Below are positions 1-9,039 of a stretch of 64,000 nucleotides of DNA, piece after piece. The stretch comes from Phytopseudomonas seleniipraecipitans (lineage in GTDB: Bacteria; Pseudomonadota; Gammaproteobacteria; Pseudomonadales; Pseudomonadaceae). The DNA lies in assembly GCF_900102335.1 (NCBI RefSeq), contig NZ_FNBM01000001.1, positions 806,001 through 870,000 of the forward strand. The letters run 5' to 3'. Position 1 is the stretch's first letter. Every line of letters starts with the position of its first letter. The notes below the pieces were generated by a model. It did no database searches, was not told the origin of the DNA, and worked only from the letters and a program-made list of their open reading frames with translations. Both the position numbers and the translations under genes were made by a program.

Positions 1-2
1 TA

Positions 3-34
3 GGCTGCGCGGGCGGCGAGTCTTGCCCGCAGCC
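3..34. terminator. GC-rich hairpin at the window edge
   Basis: GGCTGCGCGGGC at 3-14 pairs with GCCCGCAGCC ending at 34, leaving one small bulge. It lies just beyond the stop of the lipoprotein gene that ends at 47 on the minus strand and could stop its transcription. No T tract is visible before the window ends, so this is a weak call. Confidence 0.3.
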
Positions 35-46
35 CGCCTCATGACA

Positions 47-625
47 TTAGATCAGCTTCTGACGCACCGCTTCTTCCAAGCTGCTGCGGGTGAGCTGGAC
101 GAGGATGTTGTCTGCCGACTCGTTGAACGGCACTGCGAAGATCAACAGCAATTGCATCCACGTTGTGATGGTTTCGCTCTTCTCTACCTTGCCGAGCAGT
201 TTGCCGTCGGCGTCCTTGAACCGCATTTCCATGGTCAGCTCATTCTTGAAACGGCCGGGAATGATGAAGAAGGTGGCGCCGGTGACGACCGCGCTGAATA
301 TGCTGCCGCGCTCATGGTTGGTCACACGTGCATTGATGTAGACGTCCGAATGCTGCTTGGCGGTGGTTATCGCGCTGAAGCGTCCGCTGTCCTTGAGTTG
401 CTGAATCAACAGGTTTTCAAGGTTGGTCTGATCGAAGCCACCAGCACGATTCTGTTCGTTGAACAGATAGCGGCTTTCGACTTTCAACTGAGCGGTCGGT
501 TTGGCCTCGGCAGGCGCTGCCAACGGCCATTGTTCGACCGGTGCCAGCTCGTGATTCGAGTAAGACGCACAGCCCGTAAGCGCGAGCAGGGCAACGCCCA
601 GAATGACGGTAAACAGCTGTTTCAT
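47..625 (-). CDS. putative lipoprotein
   Basis: This is a 192-residue protein of unknown function. The start at 625 (MKQLFTVI) was chosen over the ATG three codons upstream because it gives a typical lipoprotein signal: a basic start, a hydrophobic run and the lipobox LTGC with Cys19 as the lipidated residue. The mature part has a short hydrophobic stretch around residues 115-125 and a second near the C-terminus, but no domain I recognise. It follows the lipoprotein gene ending at 640 with a 14-bp gap on the same strand, so the two almost certainly form one operon. Both have the same architecture (short signal, lipobox at Cys19, about 190-200 residues), suggesting they are distant paralogues or partners in the envelope. 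Confidence 0.8.
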   Translation of the reverse strand: MKQLFTVILGVALLALTGCASYSNHELAPVEQWPLAAPAEAKPTAQLKVESRYLFNEQNRAGGFDQTNLENLLIQQLKDSGRFSAITTAKQHSDVYINARVTNHERGSIFSAVVTGATFFIIPGRFKNELTMEMRFKDADGKLLGKVEKSETITTWMQLLLIFAVPFNESADNILVQLTRSSLEEAVRQKLI

Positions 626-639
626 GGCGTACATCCTTG

Positions 640-1248
640 TCAGGGTTTGGCGAGTTTGTGAGTGGCGTCCTGCAGCAGTTGCTCAACCAGCTGGTTCAGC
701 TGATCGGTGCCTAGCGAGGTGTTGAAGTAATCGTTGTCCCACAGGCCGGTGTTCTGGTTCAGCTTCACCGCCTGCTCGCTGCTGCTCAGCAGCTTGCCCT
801 GGGCGTCGACGATCTGCAGGTTGCCGGCGAGGTCGTATTTATCCACGTAGATGGGGCCGTTGACCCAGATCCATACGGTCAGTGTCAGCAGTGCTCCGGG
901 AAAGTAGGCCGGGTGCGGCGTGCGTTTGGCTTTCAGCGAGGTAAAGGTGAATTTCAGCGCCACGTCCTTTTCGCCAAGGGTGGCGGGGAAGCTGATCACT
1001 TCCTCGAAGTACTCACCGCGCTCGACACGGCGCGCCAGTTGCTCGGTGAACTGGGCGCTGAGCGTCTTGCGCAACGCGTCCTTGACCTTGCTGTCGGTGA
1101 TCACCACGTCCTCGACCATGGCAGCGCGCGCCTGGGTGGTGGTTGCATGTTGGGCAGGATCACCGATAGGACCTGCCGGCACGAAGGACACGCAACCGGT
1201 GAGGGTCAGCAACAGCGAAATCGTGCTGAGATAGAGCAGCTTTTTCAT
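640..1248 (-). CDS. putative lipoprotein
   Basis: A 202-residue envelope protein of unknown function and the first gene of a two-gene lipoprotein operon. The start at 1248 (MKKLLYLS) is preceded on the minus strand by GGAAG about 5 bases upstream and gives a clean signal with lipobox LTGC at Cys19; the longer reading frame back to 1308 would bury that signal internally. The mature region contains a short hydrophobic segment near residues 115-128 (tryptophan-containing) and ends in a Leu-rich amphipathic stretch. No enzymatic motif is visible. The downstream neighbour at 47-625 has the same overall layout. Confidence 0.8.
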   Translation of the reverse strand: MKKLLYLSTISLLLTLTGCVSFVPAGPIGDPAQHATTTQARAAMVEDVVITDSKVKDALRKTLSAQFTEQLARRVERGEYFEEVISFPATLGEKDVALKFTFTSLKAKRTPHPAYFPGALLTLTVWIWVNGPIYVDKYDLAGNLQIVDAQGKLLSSSEQAVKLNQNTGLWDNDYFNTSLGTDQLNQLVEQLLQDATHKLAKP

Positions 1249-1662
1249 GCTTCTTCCTTGAAATACATAGGACGAGGGAGCGAGGCCTGCGCAGGCCATG
1301 ACCGCCAAGCCTGCGAAAGGGGCGCCATTCTAGGGAGGCGTCAGCCTCAAAACCAGCACTTAACTGCCGGTTTGTGACTTGCGCCTGACCAGGTGTGACC
1401 GGACGCCAGGCAGGGTGGCGGAAATTACTTGCGGCAAGGTCATTTTCGTCGCACTTTCACTCGCCAGTAGTGTCAATTTGCCTTCACGCGATTCCAGTCC
1501 GTTGAATTGCGTAATTTTTTCCTAAAAACAATCGCTACTGCGCCCGCGCCTTCTACGCTTGAGGCAGACGGTTAGGCGGTTGTGTTTTTCGTCGAGGCCC
1601 GCTCAATAAAATTCAGGGGCAGCCGATTACCTTCAACAAGATGTCCTTCGGAGATACAGAGC
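1249..1662. other. 414-bp divergent intergenic region
   Basis: This gap separates the minus-strand lipoprotein operon from the plus-strand chemoreceptor. It must hold the promoters of both. There is an AT-rich patch at about 1508-1535 that could belong to the plus-strand promoter, but I see no convincing -35/-10 pair, operator or small gene. Confidence 0.4.
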
Positions 1663-2976
1663 ATGTTCGGTAGTCGCTTGAAAAAAGAATTGGTGGCCAA
1701 GGATGCCGAACTATCGCTCCTCCGGCAGCTGTACCACGGTATCCAGACCGAGATGATTAAGCTCACGGTCGACTCCCAATACCGGATCATTGATTTCAAC
1801 GCCAACTTCGCCAGTTTCGTCGGCTACGGTCAGGAGCAGCTGAGCAACCGGCCAATGAGCGAAATCGTACCCTCGTACGTGAAAACGCTGCCGTGTTTCC
1901 GGAATCTGCAAGAAGCGATGAGGACGGGGCGCTCGGTGCGTGATCGTTATCGTTTCGTGCGTTCAGATGGCGCTCTGGTATGGATGCAGGCGTGCTGGCT
2001 GCCGGTGGTTGACGACAAGGGCGTGGTCACCGAGATGCAGTGCTTTGGTTCTGAGATTACCGAGAGCATGAACCGGGCGCGCGAGAACGAAGACTTCATC
2101 AATGCGTTGCTGCGCTCTACCGCGGTGATTGAGTTCGACCTCAACGGTACGGTCTTGAACGCCAACGATCAGTTCCTGCAGGCGATGGGTTACGGCCTGG
2201 ACCGCATCAAGGGCAAGCACCACAGCTTGTTCTGCGAATCCCAGGAAACCAATTCCATTCAATACAAACAATTCTGGGAGCGGCTCAACCGTGGCGAGTT
2301 CGTCGCCGGGCGGTTCAAGCGTGTCGATAGCCATGGCCGAGTAGTTTGGCTGGAGGCGACCTATAACCCGGTTCACGACACACACGAAAAACTCTACAAG
2401 GTGGTGAAGTTCGCCACGGTGATCACCGATCAGGTCAACCGCGAAGAAGAGGTCAACGACGCTGCAGGGATCGCTTACGGCATTTCCCAGCAGACCGACA
2501 CCACTGCCCAGCGTGGCGCCCAAGTGGTGACTGACACGGTGCAGACCATGCAGCGCATTTCCGAGGAGATGTCGTCGGCGTCGCAAGGTATCGAGGCGCT
2601 GGGCAAACAGTCGGTGCTGATCAGCACCATGGTGCAAACCATCGGCAGCATTGCCCAGCAGACCAACCTGCTGGCGCTGAACGCCGCCATCGAAGCAGCA
2701 CGTGCCGGTGAGCAAGGCCGGGGATTCGCTGTGGTGGCCGATGAAGTCCGCCAACTCGCCAGCCGCACCAGCAACGCCACCGAAGAGATCGTCGGTGTGG
2801 TGCAGGAAAACCAGAAGCTGGTGGATGCCGCCGTGCGCGACATGGCCAGCAGCCGCGTTCAGGCCGAAACGGGCCTGGAATTGGCTAATCAGGCGGGGGA
2901 AGTGATGGTCGAAATCCGTCAAGGCGCTAACCAGGTACTCGCTGCAGTGCAGCGTTTTGCCAGTCAGTTGAAGTAG
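1663..2976 (+). CDS. soluble PAS-PAS methyl-accepting chemotaxis protein, BdlA-like
   Basis: A 437-residue cytoplasmic chemoreceptor. Two PAS domains lie at about residues 30-135 and 145-260, each ending in the usual PAC strand, followed by a methyl-accepting signalling domain at about 275-437 whose hairpin tip ([19 protein letters not shown]) is at 332-350. There are no transmembrane segments. The start at 1663 was chosen because GGAG lies about 14 bases upstream and the protein then begins [10 protein letters not shown]; an in-frame upstream ATG at 1582 adds only low-complexity residues. The domain order and size match the P. aeruginosa biofilm-dispersal protein BdlA and Aer-type sensors. 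It probably senses redox or an internal ligand through the PAS domains and signals to a CheA/CheW array; the ligand cannot be told from sequence. No che genes are nearby. Confidence 0.9.
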   Translation: MFGSRLKKELVAKDAELSLLRQLYHGIQTEMIKLTVDSQYRIIDFNANFASFVGYGQEQLSNRPMSEIVPSYVKTLPCFRNLQEAMRTGRSVRDRYRFVRSDGALVWMQACWLPVVDDKGVVTEMQCFGSEITESMNRARENEDFINALLRSTAVIEFDLNGTVLNANDQFLQAMGYGLDRIKGKHHSLFCESQETNSIQYKQFWERLNRGEFVAGRFKRVDSHGRVVWLEATYNPVHDTHEKLYKVVKFATVITDQVNREEEVNDAAGIAYGISQQTDTTAQRGAQVVTDTVQTMQRISEEMSSASQGIEALGKQSVLISTMVQTIGSIAQQTNLLALNAAIEAARAGEQGRGFAVVADEVRQLASRTSNATEEIVGVVQENQKLVDAAVRDMASSRVQAETGLELANQAGEVMVEIRQGANQVLAAVQRFASQLK

Positions 2977-3015
2977 CCGGATCTCGAGTCGCGCCAGGCC
3001 ATTCGCTTCCGTGCT

Positions 3016-3041
3016 CCCCGATGGCTATCAAGTCATCGGGG
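3016..3041. terminator. hairpin between convergent genes
   Basis: CCCCGATG at 3016-3023 pairs perfectly with CATCGGGG at 3034-3041. It overlaps the last codons of the Lrp/AsnC gene and sits just after the chemoreceptor gene, so it could stop transcription from either side. There is no T tract. Confidence 0.4.
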
Positions 3042-3465
3042 GCAGGCGCCGTTTCACGGTGGTCTTCTTGACGATGGCAGTATTGGTCCGCGCGTAGATA
3101 TTGATTCGATCAAGTATCTCGTCCAATTGCTCCATCGAACGAACGTGAAGTTTCGCGATGAAGCAATCCTCTCCTGTGACCTTGTCGCATTCGGTGAATT
3201 GCGGAGTCGCTTCTATTTGCCGTTCCACTTCATGCAGCTGCCCAGGTAATGGACTGATCCGTACGACCGCCCTTATTTGGTAGCCGAAGGCGTGGGGGTC
3301 GACTTCCACGCTATAGCCTTTCAATACGCCGCGCTCTTCGAGTTTACGAAGGCGCTCGGCAACGCTGGGTGACGAAAGGCCGGTGATCTGTGCCAGTGCC
3401 TTGAGTGAACGCCGTGAGTCATCAGTGAGCGCTATGATCAGCTTTTGATCTATTTCGTCGGTCAT
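3028..3465 (-). CDS. Lrp/AsnC-family transcriptional regulator
   Basis: A 145-residue DNA-binding regulator. Residues 1-60 form the AsnC winged helix-turn-helix (LKALAQITGLSSPSVAERLRK pattern) and residues about 65-140 the RAM/AsnC ligand-binding and oligomerisation domain. The start at 3465 was preferred to the ATG at 3471 because AAGG lies 8 bases upstream of it. The gene is divergent from the EamA-type exporter at 3595 with 129 bp between them. AsnC regulators commonly control an adjacent amino-acid exporter, so I infer that this protein responds to an amino acid and controls that exporter and itself. Confidence 0.9.
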   Translation of the reverse strand: MTDEIDQKLIIALTDDSRRSLKALAQITGLSSPSVAERLRKLEERGVLKGYSVEVDPHAFGYQIRAVVRISPLPGQLHEVERQIEATPQFTECDKVTGEDCFIAKLHVRSMEQLDEILDRINIYARTNTAIVKKTTVKRRLPPMT

Positions 3466-3594
3466 GAGCATGCCTTAGGCTAGTTACCAAATAGACCTTG
3501 ATAGTAGAGGCTAGATCGGAGTTTTGCCTTTCTTTCGCCATGGAGTGCCTTAATTCGCCTTGCCATACTTTGCGCAACGCAAAGGAGTCGCCCG

Positions 3595-4494
3595 ATGGAG
3601 AAGAACGTGAAGCGAGGCTCGTTGGAAATGATTGCTGCCATGCTCATTTCCGGCACGATTGGTTGGTTGGTCATGCTGTCGGGCCAGGCGGTAATCGATG
3701 TGGTGTTCTGGCGCTGCGTGTTCGCCGCAGCAACTCTGTTACTGGTCTGCGTCTGGATGGGGTTCTTGCGCCCCGGCCTTTTAACTCGCACTACCTTGCT
3801 ATTTTCGGTAGTCAGCGGCGTGGCCATCGTCGGGAATTGGCTACTGCTATTCGCCTCTTACTCGCGTGCCTCGATCGCCATTGGCACGGCGGTTTACAAT
3901 GTTCAGCCGTTTATATTGGTTGGGCTAGCCGCGCTGTTTCTCGGGGAGAAACTCACTCTTCAAAAACTTGCATGGTTATCGGTGTCTTTCCTAGGCATGC
4001 TGGCTATTGTGAGTGCACACGGCGGCGAGGAGCAGGGCGGTGGTCACTATCTGCTAGGTATCGGACTGGCACTAGGGGCTGCGTTTCTTTACGCAATTGC
4101 AGCCTTGATCATCAAGAAATTGAGCGGCGTACCGCCGCATCTGATCGCCCTTATCCAGGTCAGCGTCGGCGTTCTGATACTGGCGCCACTGGCCGATTTC
4201 TCCAGCCTCCCGCAGGGCGAGAGGGTCTGGTCGATTCTGATCACGCTCGGCGTTTTACATACCGGCGGTATGTACGTGCTGTTATACGGCGCCATTCAGA
4301 AACTGCCCACGGCGCTGACCGGCGCGTTGACGTTCGTCTACCCGATTGCCGCGATTGCTGTTGACTGGATCGCTTTTGATCACCAGCTCAACAGCCTGCA
4401 ATGGCTCGGTGTGGCAGCAATTCTGTTGGCCGCAGCTGGGATGCAGCAGGGCTGGGGCGTGCGGCTCGGCGGCTGGCGTCGCGTCAGCCGTTGA
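3595..4494 (+). CDS. EamA/DMT-superfamily transporter
   Basis: A 299-residue inner-membrane protein with about ten hydrophobic segments arranged as two EamA repeats (about residues 10-140 and 150-290), the standard layout and length of drug/metabolite-type exporters such as YdcZ/RhaT/YddG relatives. The substrate is not evident from sequence. Its neighbour on the other side of a 129-bp divergent promoter region is an Lrp/AsnC regulator, which suggests export of an amino acid or amino-acid-like compound. The ATG at 3595 is preceded by AAAGGAG in a good position. The gene is convergent with rlhA, with 25 bp between the two stops. Confidence 0.9.
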   Translation: MEKNVKRGSLEMIAAMLISGTIGWLVMLSGQAVIDVVFWRCVFAAATLLLVCVWMGFLRPGLLTRTTLLFSVVSGVAIVGNWLLLFASYSRASIAIGTAVYNVQPFILVGLAALFLGEKLTLQKLAWLSVSFLGMLAIVSAHGGEEQGGGHYLLGIGLALGAAFLYAIAALIIKKLSGVPPHLIALIQVSVGVLILAPLADFSSLPQGERVWSILITLGVLHTGGMYVLLYGAIQKLPTALTGALTFVYPIAAIAVDWIAFDHQLNSLQWLGVAAILLAAAGMQQGWGVRLGGWRRVSR

Positions 4495-4519
4495 GAGCCG
4501 ACGCTGCGCCTGCTATGCC

Positions 4520-6523
4520 TCAGTGCGGCGCGCGCTGGCGTGCAGTCTTCATCAGGTCTTCCGGGGTGATATGGCCGACCACTTGGGCCGCTGCGCTGCC
4601 GGGCAGTGGCAGGTCGAGGATGTGGCCTTTCATCTTGCCGATCACGTGCATCTCGCAGGGTTTGCAGTCGAACTTGAGGGTCAGCACTTCATCGCCGTGC
4701 ACCAGTTGCATCGGTGCGACCTTGGTCTTCACGCCGGTGACACCTTTTGCCTGCTTCGGGCACAGGTTGAAGGAGAAGCGCAGGCAGTGCTTGGTGATCA
4801 TCACCGGCACTTCGCCGAGTTCCTCGTGGGCCTCATAGGCCGCGTCGATCAACTGCACGCCGTGGCGATGGTAGAACTCGCGCGCCTTGTGGTTGTAGAC
4901 GTTGGCCAGAAACGACAAGTGCGACTCGGGGTAGACCGGCGGCGGGCTGCTTTCGGCCTTGCGGCCGCCGCGCGGGTGGGCGGCAATGCGCGCTTCGGTC
5001 AGCGCTTCGATGACTTCGCGGCGCAGGCCCTTGAGCTGCGAATTGGGCACGAAGAACGCCTGCGGTGCATCCAGCTCGACGCTCTGAGCGTGGTAGATGG
5101 TGGTGCCTAGCTGAGTGAGCAGATCACGCAGGCCGTCCAGTGCCTGTTCCGGCTTGTTGGCGGCGCCGAACGGGCCATCCAGTCTGGCGGTGGCGCTCAG
5201 GCCTTCTTCGCTGGTCGCGGTCAGGGTCAGTCGCAGCTCGCGCAGCTCGGCTTTCCATTGAATGCCGATGCGGCGCTCGGCGCTGGTTTTGAGTAACGCC
5301 TGCTGCCAGTTGTGATCGAGGTTGCGCGACAGCGGATGATTGGGGCGCAGGCGGAACATACCAGCCGGCATCTCGTTGGGCTCGACGCGGTAGCGCCAGC
5401 GCTTCTCGCCGTCTTCTTCGAACTCGTCTTTCAACTCGGCGATGTTGGTGCGAAAGCCAACGACTTCGCGTTTGACCAGCACATTCAGGCCGTCGCCATT
5501 GGACAGCGGCTCATGGGTGACGGCGATCAGGTCGCGTTTGTTGACCTTCTCGACGTGGCCAACGGAGAGCCCGGTGAAGGTCGGCGAGTCGAAGGCACCG
5601 ATATCGACCTTGCGGTCGGTAACGAAGTAGTCGGTGCTGCCGCGGTGGAAGGTCTTGTCCGGATCGGGCAGGAAGAAATGTGCGGTACGGCCGCTGGAGG
5701 CGCGTGCCAGGTCCGGGCGATCTTCGAGAATGTCGTCGAGGCGCTGGCGGTAATAGGCGGTGATGTTCTTCACGTAGCCCATGTCCTTGTAGCGGCCCTC
5801 AATCTTGAACGAGCGTACGCCGGCCTCGACCAGCGCACGCAGGTTGGCGCTCTGGTTGTTGTCCTTCATGGACAGCAGGTGTTTCTCGAACGCGACCACG
5901 CGGCCCTGGTCGTCTTTCAGGGTGTAGGGCAAACGGCAGGCCTGTGAGCAGTCGCCGCGGTTGGCGCTGCGGCCGTTCTGAGCGTGAGAAATGTTGCATT
6001 GCCCAGAGAAGGCCACGCACAACGCGCCGTGAATGAAAAATTCGATGGCGGCATCGGTTTCATCGGCGATGGCGCGGATTTCCTGCAGGTTCAGCTCACG
6101 GGCCAGCACCAGCTGCGAGAAACCGGCCTGATCGAGGAACTTGGCCCGGTTCAGGGTGCGGATGTCGGTCTGCGTGCTGGCATGCAGTTCGATCGGCGGG
6201 ATGTCCAGGTCCAGCACGCCCAGGTCCTGCACGATCAACGCATCCACGCCCGCGTCGTAGAGCTGGTGGATCAGCTTGCGCGCTGGCTCCAGCTCGTCGT
6301 CATGCAGGATGGTGTTGATGGTGGTGAATACCCGGGCGTGATAGCGGCGGGCGAACTCGACGAGCCCGGCAATATCGCTGACCTCGTTGCACGCGTTGTG
6401 CCGCGCGCCGAAGCTCGGGCCGCCGATGTAGATGGCGTCGGCGCCATGCAGGATGGCCTCACGGGCGATGCTGACATCGCGAGCAGGGCTGAGCAGTTCC
6501 AGGTGATTCTTGGGCAAGGACAT
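4520..6523 (-). CDS. rlhA: 23S rRNA 5-hydroxycytidine C2501 synthase (U32 peptidase family)
   Basis: A 667-residue protein of the U32 family with the extra C-terminal DUF3656-type region. The length and architecture match E. coli RlhA (YdcP, about 650 residues), which hydroxylates C2501 of 23S rRNA, rather than the shorter tRNA enzyme TrhP (YegQ, about 450 residues). Visible features are the N-terminal barrel (ELLSPARD at about 9-16), the U32 Cys cluster with Cys169, Cys176, Cys192 and Cys196 (SGQCNISH, GDCSQACRLPY), and FKIEGRYKD at about 237. The family needs prephenate and iron in E. coli; that is known for the family and not seen here. It is transcribed alone, divergently from the SEC-C gene at 6796. 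Confidence 0.88.
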   Translation of the reverse strand: MSLPKNHLELLSPARDVSIAREAILHGADAIYIGGPSFGARHNACNEVSDIAGLVEFARRYHARVFTTINTILHDDELEPARKLIHQLYDAGVDALIVQDLGVLDLDIPPIELHASTQTDIRTLNRAKFLDQAGFSQLVLARELNLQEIRAIADETDAAIEFFIHGALCVAFSGQCNISHAQNGRSANRGDCSQACRLPYTLKDDQGRVVAFEKHLLSMKDNNQSANLRALVEAGVRSFKIEGRYKDMGYVKNITAYYRQRLDDILEDRPDLARASSGRTAHFFLPDPDKTFHRGSTDYFVTDRKVDIGAFDSPTFTGLSVGHVEKVNKRDLIAVTHEPLSNGDGLNVLVKREVVGFRTNIAELKDEFEEDGEKRWRYRVEPNEMPAGMFRLRPNHPLSRNLDHNWQQALLKTSAERRIGIQWKAELRELRLTLTATSEEGLSATARLDGPFGAANKPEQALDGLRDLLTQLGTTIYHAQSVELDAPQAFFVPNSQLKGLRREVIEALTEARIAAHPRGGRKAESSPPPVYPESHLSFLANVYNHKAREFYHRHGVQLIDAAYEAHEELGEVPVMITKHCLRFSFNLCPKQAKGVTGVKTKVAPMQLVHGDEVLTLKFDCKPCEMHVIGKMKGHILDLPLPGSAAAQVVGHITPEDLMKTARQRAPH

Positions 6524-6795
6524 GGTTTTTCTTTTAGGCAGTGAGGGGCTTACAAACCTGGTGAGCGGTGGTCAGGCAAGCTGGAATCAGCTGGACCTGA
6601 ACATCTTGCTGCTGATTGCAACGCAGCATCGCTGAGCGCAGTGGTTTACAGGCACCCTCTTGGGCACGGTCGAGGCGCGTATTGTAGCTGGCCGAAGCGG
6701 GTAGGGCACCCGCGACGTGCCGGACGGCTGCCGAGGCTGTTGGCGCGCGGCCATCTGTGGGAAAGTAGCGGCCTTTTTTGCAGGTGGGATTTCTG

Positions 6796-7437
6796 ATGGA
6801 CAACAAGGGGCTGGTAAAGCTTGACGAGCTGCTGCTCAAGTACGGCAACGATGACTCGATTCTGTCTGCCAGCGAGCTGGACGGTTATTTCGCCGCTGTC
6901 GTTTCCGGCCCACGGCAGATCGATCCCGGCCTTTGGTATCCGCACATCTGGGCCGAGCAACTGCCGAAATGGCCGAGCGACAAGGAAGGCGAGCGCTTTA
7001 CTAAGCTGGCCGTCGAGTTGATGAGTGAGGCGGCGTTCATGCTGGACGAGGAGCCGGATGACTACGAAGCGATCTTTCTGGCCGACGATAATGGCAAGGG
7101 TGAAAAGCTCATCGTTTCGCAGTGGTGCGCCGGCTACCTGCGCGGTGCCGAGGTGGCAGGCTGGTTGGGTGAGGAAATGCCCGAGAACATCAAGGCGGCG
7201 CTGGAGCTGATCACCCTGCATGGCGCCGAGAGCGGTGCCGATGCGCTCAACGCCATGTCGGATGACGAGTACGACGCTTCTACCGCCGCCATCGAGCCGG
7301 CTGCTGTGGCGATTTATGCCTACTGGCAGGAGCATCTTCAGCCAATAGTGCCGGTGCGTCGTGAAGAGGCCAAGGTGGGCCGGAATGATCCGTGTACCTG
7401 CGGCAGCGGTAAGAAATACAAGCAGTGCTGTATGTAG
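6796..7437 (+). CDS. UPF0149/YecA-family protein with C-terminal SEC-C zinc motif
   Basis: A 213-residue cytoplasmic protein. Residues about 1-185 are an acidic, helical UPF0149 (YecA/YgfB) domain, with the family pattern of a conserved Glu-rich start, CAGYLRG at about 115-121 and a C-terminal helix. Residues about 194-213 form the SEC-C motif [19 protein letters not shown], the same zinc-binding tail found on SecA. The ATG at 6796 was chosen over the one at 6778, giving the family-typical [13 protein letters not shown]. The role of the family is poorly defined; a link to nascent-chain or ribosome quality control is an inference from SEC-C. A REP array follows directly. Confidence 0.85.
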   Translation: MDNKGLVKLDELLLKYGNDDSILSASELDGYFAAVVSGPRQIDPGLWYPHIWAEQLPKWPSDKEGERFTKLAVELMSEAAFMLDEEPDDYEAIFLADDNGKGEKLIVSQWCAGYLRGAEVAGWLGEEMPENIKAALELITLHGAESGADALNAMSDDEYDASTAAIEPAAVAIYAYWQEHLQPIVPVRREEAKVGRNDPCTCGSGKKYKQCCM

Positions 7438-7462
7438 TCAGCCCGCCCCAGGCTCTTGCTGC

Positions 7463-7826
7463 GTAGGAGCTAGCGTGCCGGCGATTGGTAAGCCTGTCGA
7501 CATTTGCAGAGTGGCCGCAATCGATTCGCCCCGAGGTCGGGGCTCCTACTGATTTGCTGGCTCACTCGATCACGTAGGAATCGCGCCCCCGCGGCGATTG
7601 GGAAGCATGTCGGCATTTGCAGAGTGGCCGCACTCGATTCGCCCCGAGGTCGGAGCTCCTACAGATTTGCTGGCTCACTCGATCATGTAGGACCCGCGAC
7701 CCGCGGCGATTGGTAAGCGTGTCGGCATTTGCAGAGTGGCCGTACTCGATTCGCCCCTAGGTCGGAGCTCCTACAGATTTGCCGGCTCACTCGATCATGT
7801 AGGAGCCGCGACCCCGCGGCGATTGG
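7463..7826. repeat. tandem ~112-bp units made of inverted REP sequences (BIME-like array)
   Basis: Three full units start at 7463, 7574 and 7687 (111, 113 and 112 bp) and a fourth is cut off after about 28 bp at 7799-7826. Each unit opens with GTAGGAGC or a close variant followed by a CGCGGCGATTGG core, continues with TGTCGGCATTTGCAGAGTGG, and ends with the inverted counterpart GGTCGGAGCTCCTAC, then a TTTGCTGGCTCACTCGATCA linker. Outer ends of each unit are therefore inverted GTAGGAGC repeats, the head-to-head arrangement of Pseudomonas REP pairs. The array fills the gap between two convergent genes. Confidence 0.85.
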
Positions 7827-7829
7827 TGG

Positions 7830-7956
7830 CCATGATTCGTTGTTGCGGTGTGGCTGCCATCGCACTGCACCGACGTCGACGCTCCTGAGTTAGTGATGGA
7901 CATGCCGCCCCTTGGGCTAAGACGACCATGACGCGTTGTTGCGATATGGCGCCATC
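7830..7956. repeat. direct repeat pair beside the REP array
   Basis: The segment starting CCATGATTCGTTGTTGCGG at about 7830 recurs with changes as CCATGACGCGTTGTTGCGA at about 7926, and both copies continue into a GCCATCG end. The spacing is about 96 bp. The copies sit between the REP array and the end of the HDOD gene at 7978, so the whole 7438-7977 gap is repeat-derived and I see no gene in it. Confidence 0.55.
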
Positions 7957-7977
7957 GATCTGCCTGCAAACGCGTGC

Positions 7978-8799
7978 CTATGCGAGCAGTTCTTCGAACG
8001 CCTTGTCGGCTTCCAGCACTGCAGGCAACGCCTCGAACAGCTTGGCCAGACCCACACCTTCGAACAGCGGGCCTTCCAGTTCTTGCCGGGCCTGGTCCGT
8101 CAAGCCATGGGTTTCGAGGCTTTCTTCGACGTGAATGGCTTGCGCCACCAACCGCGCATATTGGCCGCCATCCGGCGCCTGGGCGGGTTTGTTCTGGTAG
8201 GCGATGGCGTTCTGAATTATGGCCGGCAGCTGCCAGCGGCGTGCCAGTTCGGCGCCTACCTCCGGGTAGCCAAAGCCCAGCTGCAGAGTTTGTTCGGCGG
8301 CTTGAGCGGCGGCTTCACGGTGCGGGTGACGGTTCAAGTGGCGGGCGAAATCTGGCGCACCGCTCTGAATCAGCAGTTCGCCAATGTTGTGCATCATTGC
8401 GCAGGTGAACGCCGCGTCAGCATCGATCTTCTGCAGGCGCGCGATGGTGCGGGCAATGCTGGCAACGCGGAAGCTGCGAATCCAGAAACCTTTCAGGTCG
8501 AAACCTGTGTCCACTTTGAAGGCGCCGGTCATCGCCGAGGCCAGCACCAGCGTGCGCAGGGTATTGAAGCCCAGGCGCATGGCAGCGTCCTCGACACTGC
8601 TGGCTTCCCGCGAGCCGCGGAAGCGCGCCGAGTTGGCCAGACGCAACACCTTGGCGGCAATAACCGGGTCGCGCTCGATATTGCGTGCCACGCTTTCCAG
8701 GCTGGTGGCCGGGTTGTCGAATTGCTGGATCAGATCCTGAGCGACCTTGGGAACGCTGGGCATGTTGTGCAGTTCTGCGAAGAGGCTGGCGATATCCAT
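7978..8799 (-). CDS. HDOD-domain signalling protein
   Basis: A 273-residue protein that is essentially a single HDOD domain (about residues 10-210), with the family landmarks LPSVPKVA-like start (MPSVPKVAQDL at 12-22), NPATSLESVARNIERDP and VLRLANSARF. HDOD proteins are related to HD phosphohydrolases but usually lack catalytic metal ligands and act as regulatory or scaffold modules in motility, c-di-GMP or stress signalling. The start at 8799 is preceded by AGGAG six bases upstream and begins MDIASLFAELHN; the frame can be read back to 9021 but without family similarity. Nothing in the surroundings identifies a partner. Confidence 0.88.
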   Translation of the reverse strand: MDIASLFAELHNMPSVPKVAQDLIQQFDNPATSLESVARNIERDPVIAAKVLRLANSARFRGSREASSVEDAAMRLGFNTLRTLVLASAMTGAFKVDTGFDLKGFWIRSFRVASIARTIARLQKIDADAAFTCAMMHNIGELLIQSGAPDFARHLNRHPHREAAAQAAEQTLQLGFGYPEVGAELARRWQLPAIIQNAIAYQNKPAQAPDGGQYARLVAQAIHVEESLETHGLTDQARQELEGPLFEGVGLAKLFEALPAVLEADKAFEELLA

Positions 8800-9039
8800 A
8801 TGGAGCTCCTGGGGAAGTGTCTGCGCGGGGGTGCCATGGAGTTTCAGCATAGCTGCGCGCCCGGTGGCCGCCAGGCTTGTCGTGGGCTTTTTCGCGATAG
8901 CGGAGCAGTCAGAGGAGGTAGTGAGTAAACGCCGGGAAAAAGCAGCAGACAGACGCCCCGGCAACTGCGTCGCTACCCACATATCCCGCGCTTCAAGGCC
9001 GCAGGGCCTGCCTGCTACCACGGCTATGAAAATGCGCTG

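Noticed and set aside
7463-7826. CRISPR-like array
   Set aside because: Units are about 112 bp and the inter-unit parts are repeats too, so there are no unique spacers, and no cas genes are present. It is a REP-type array.
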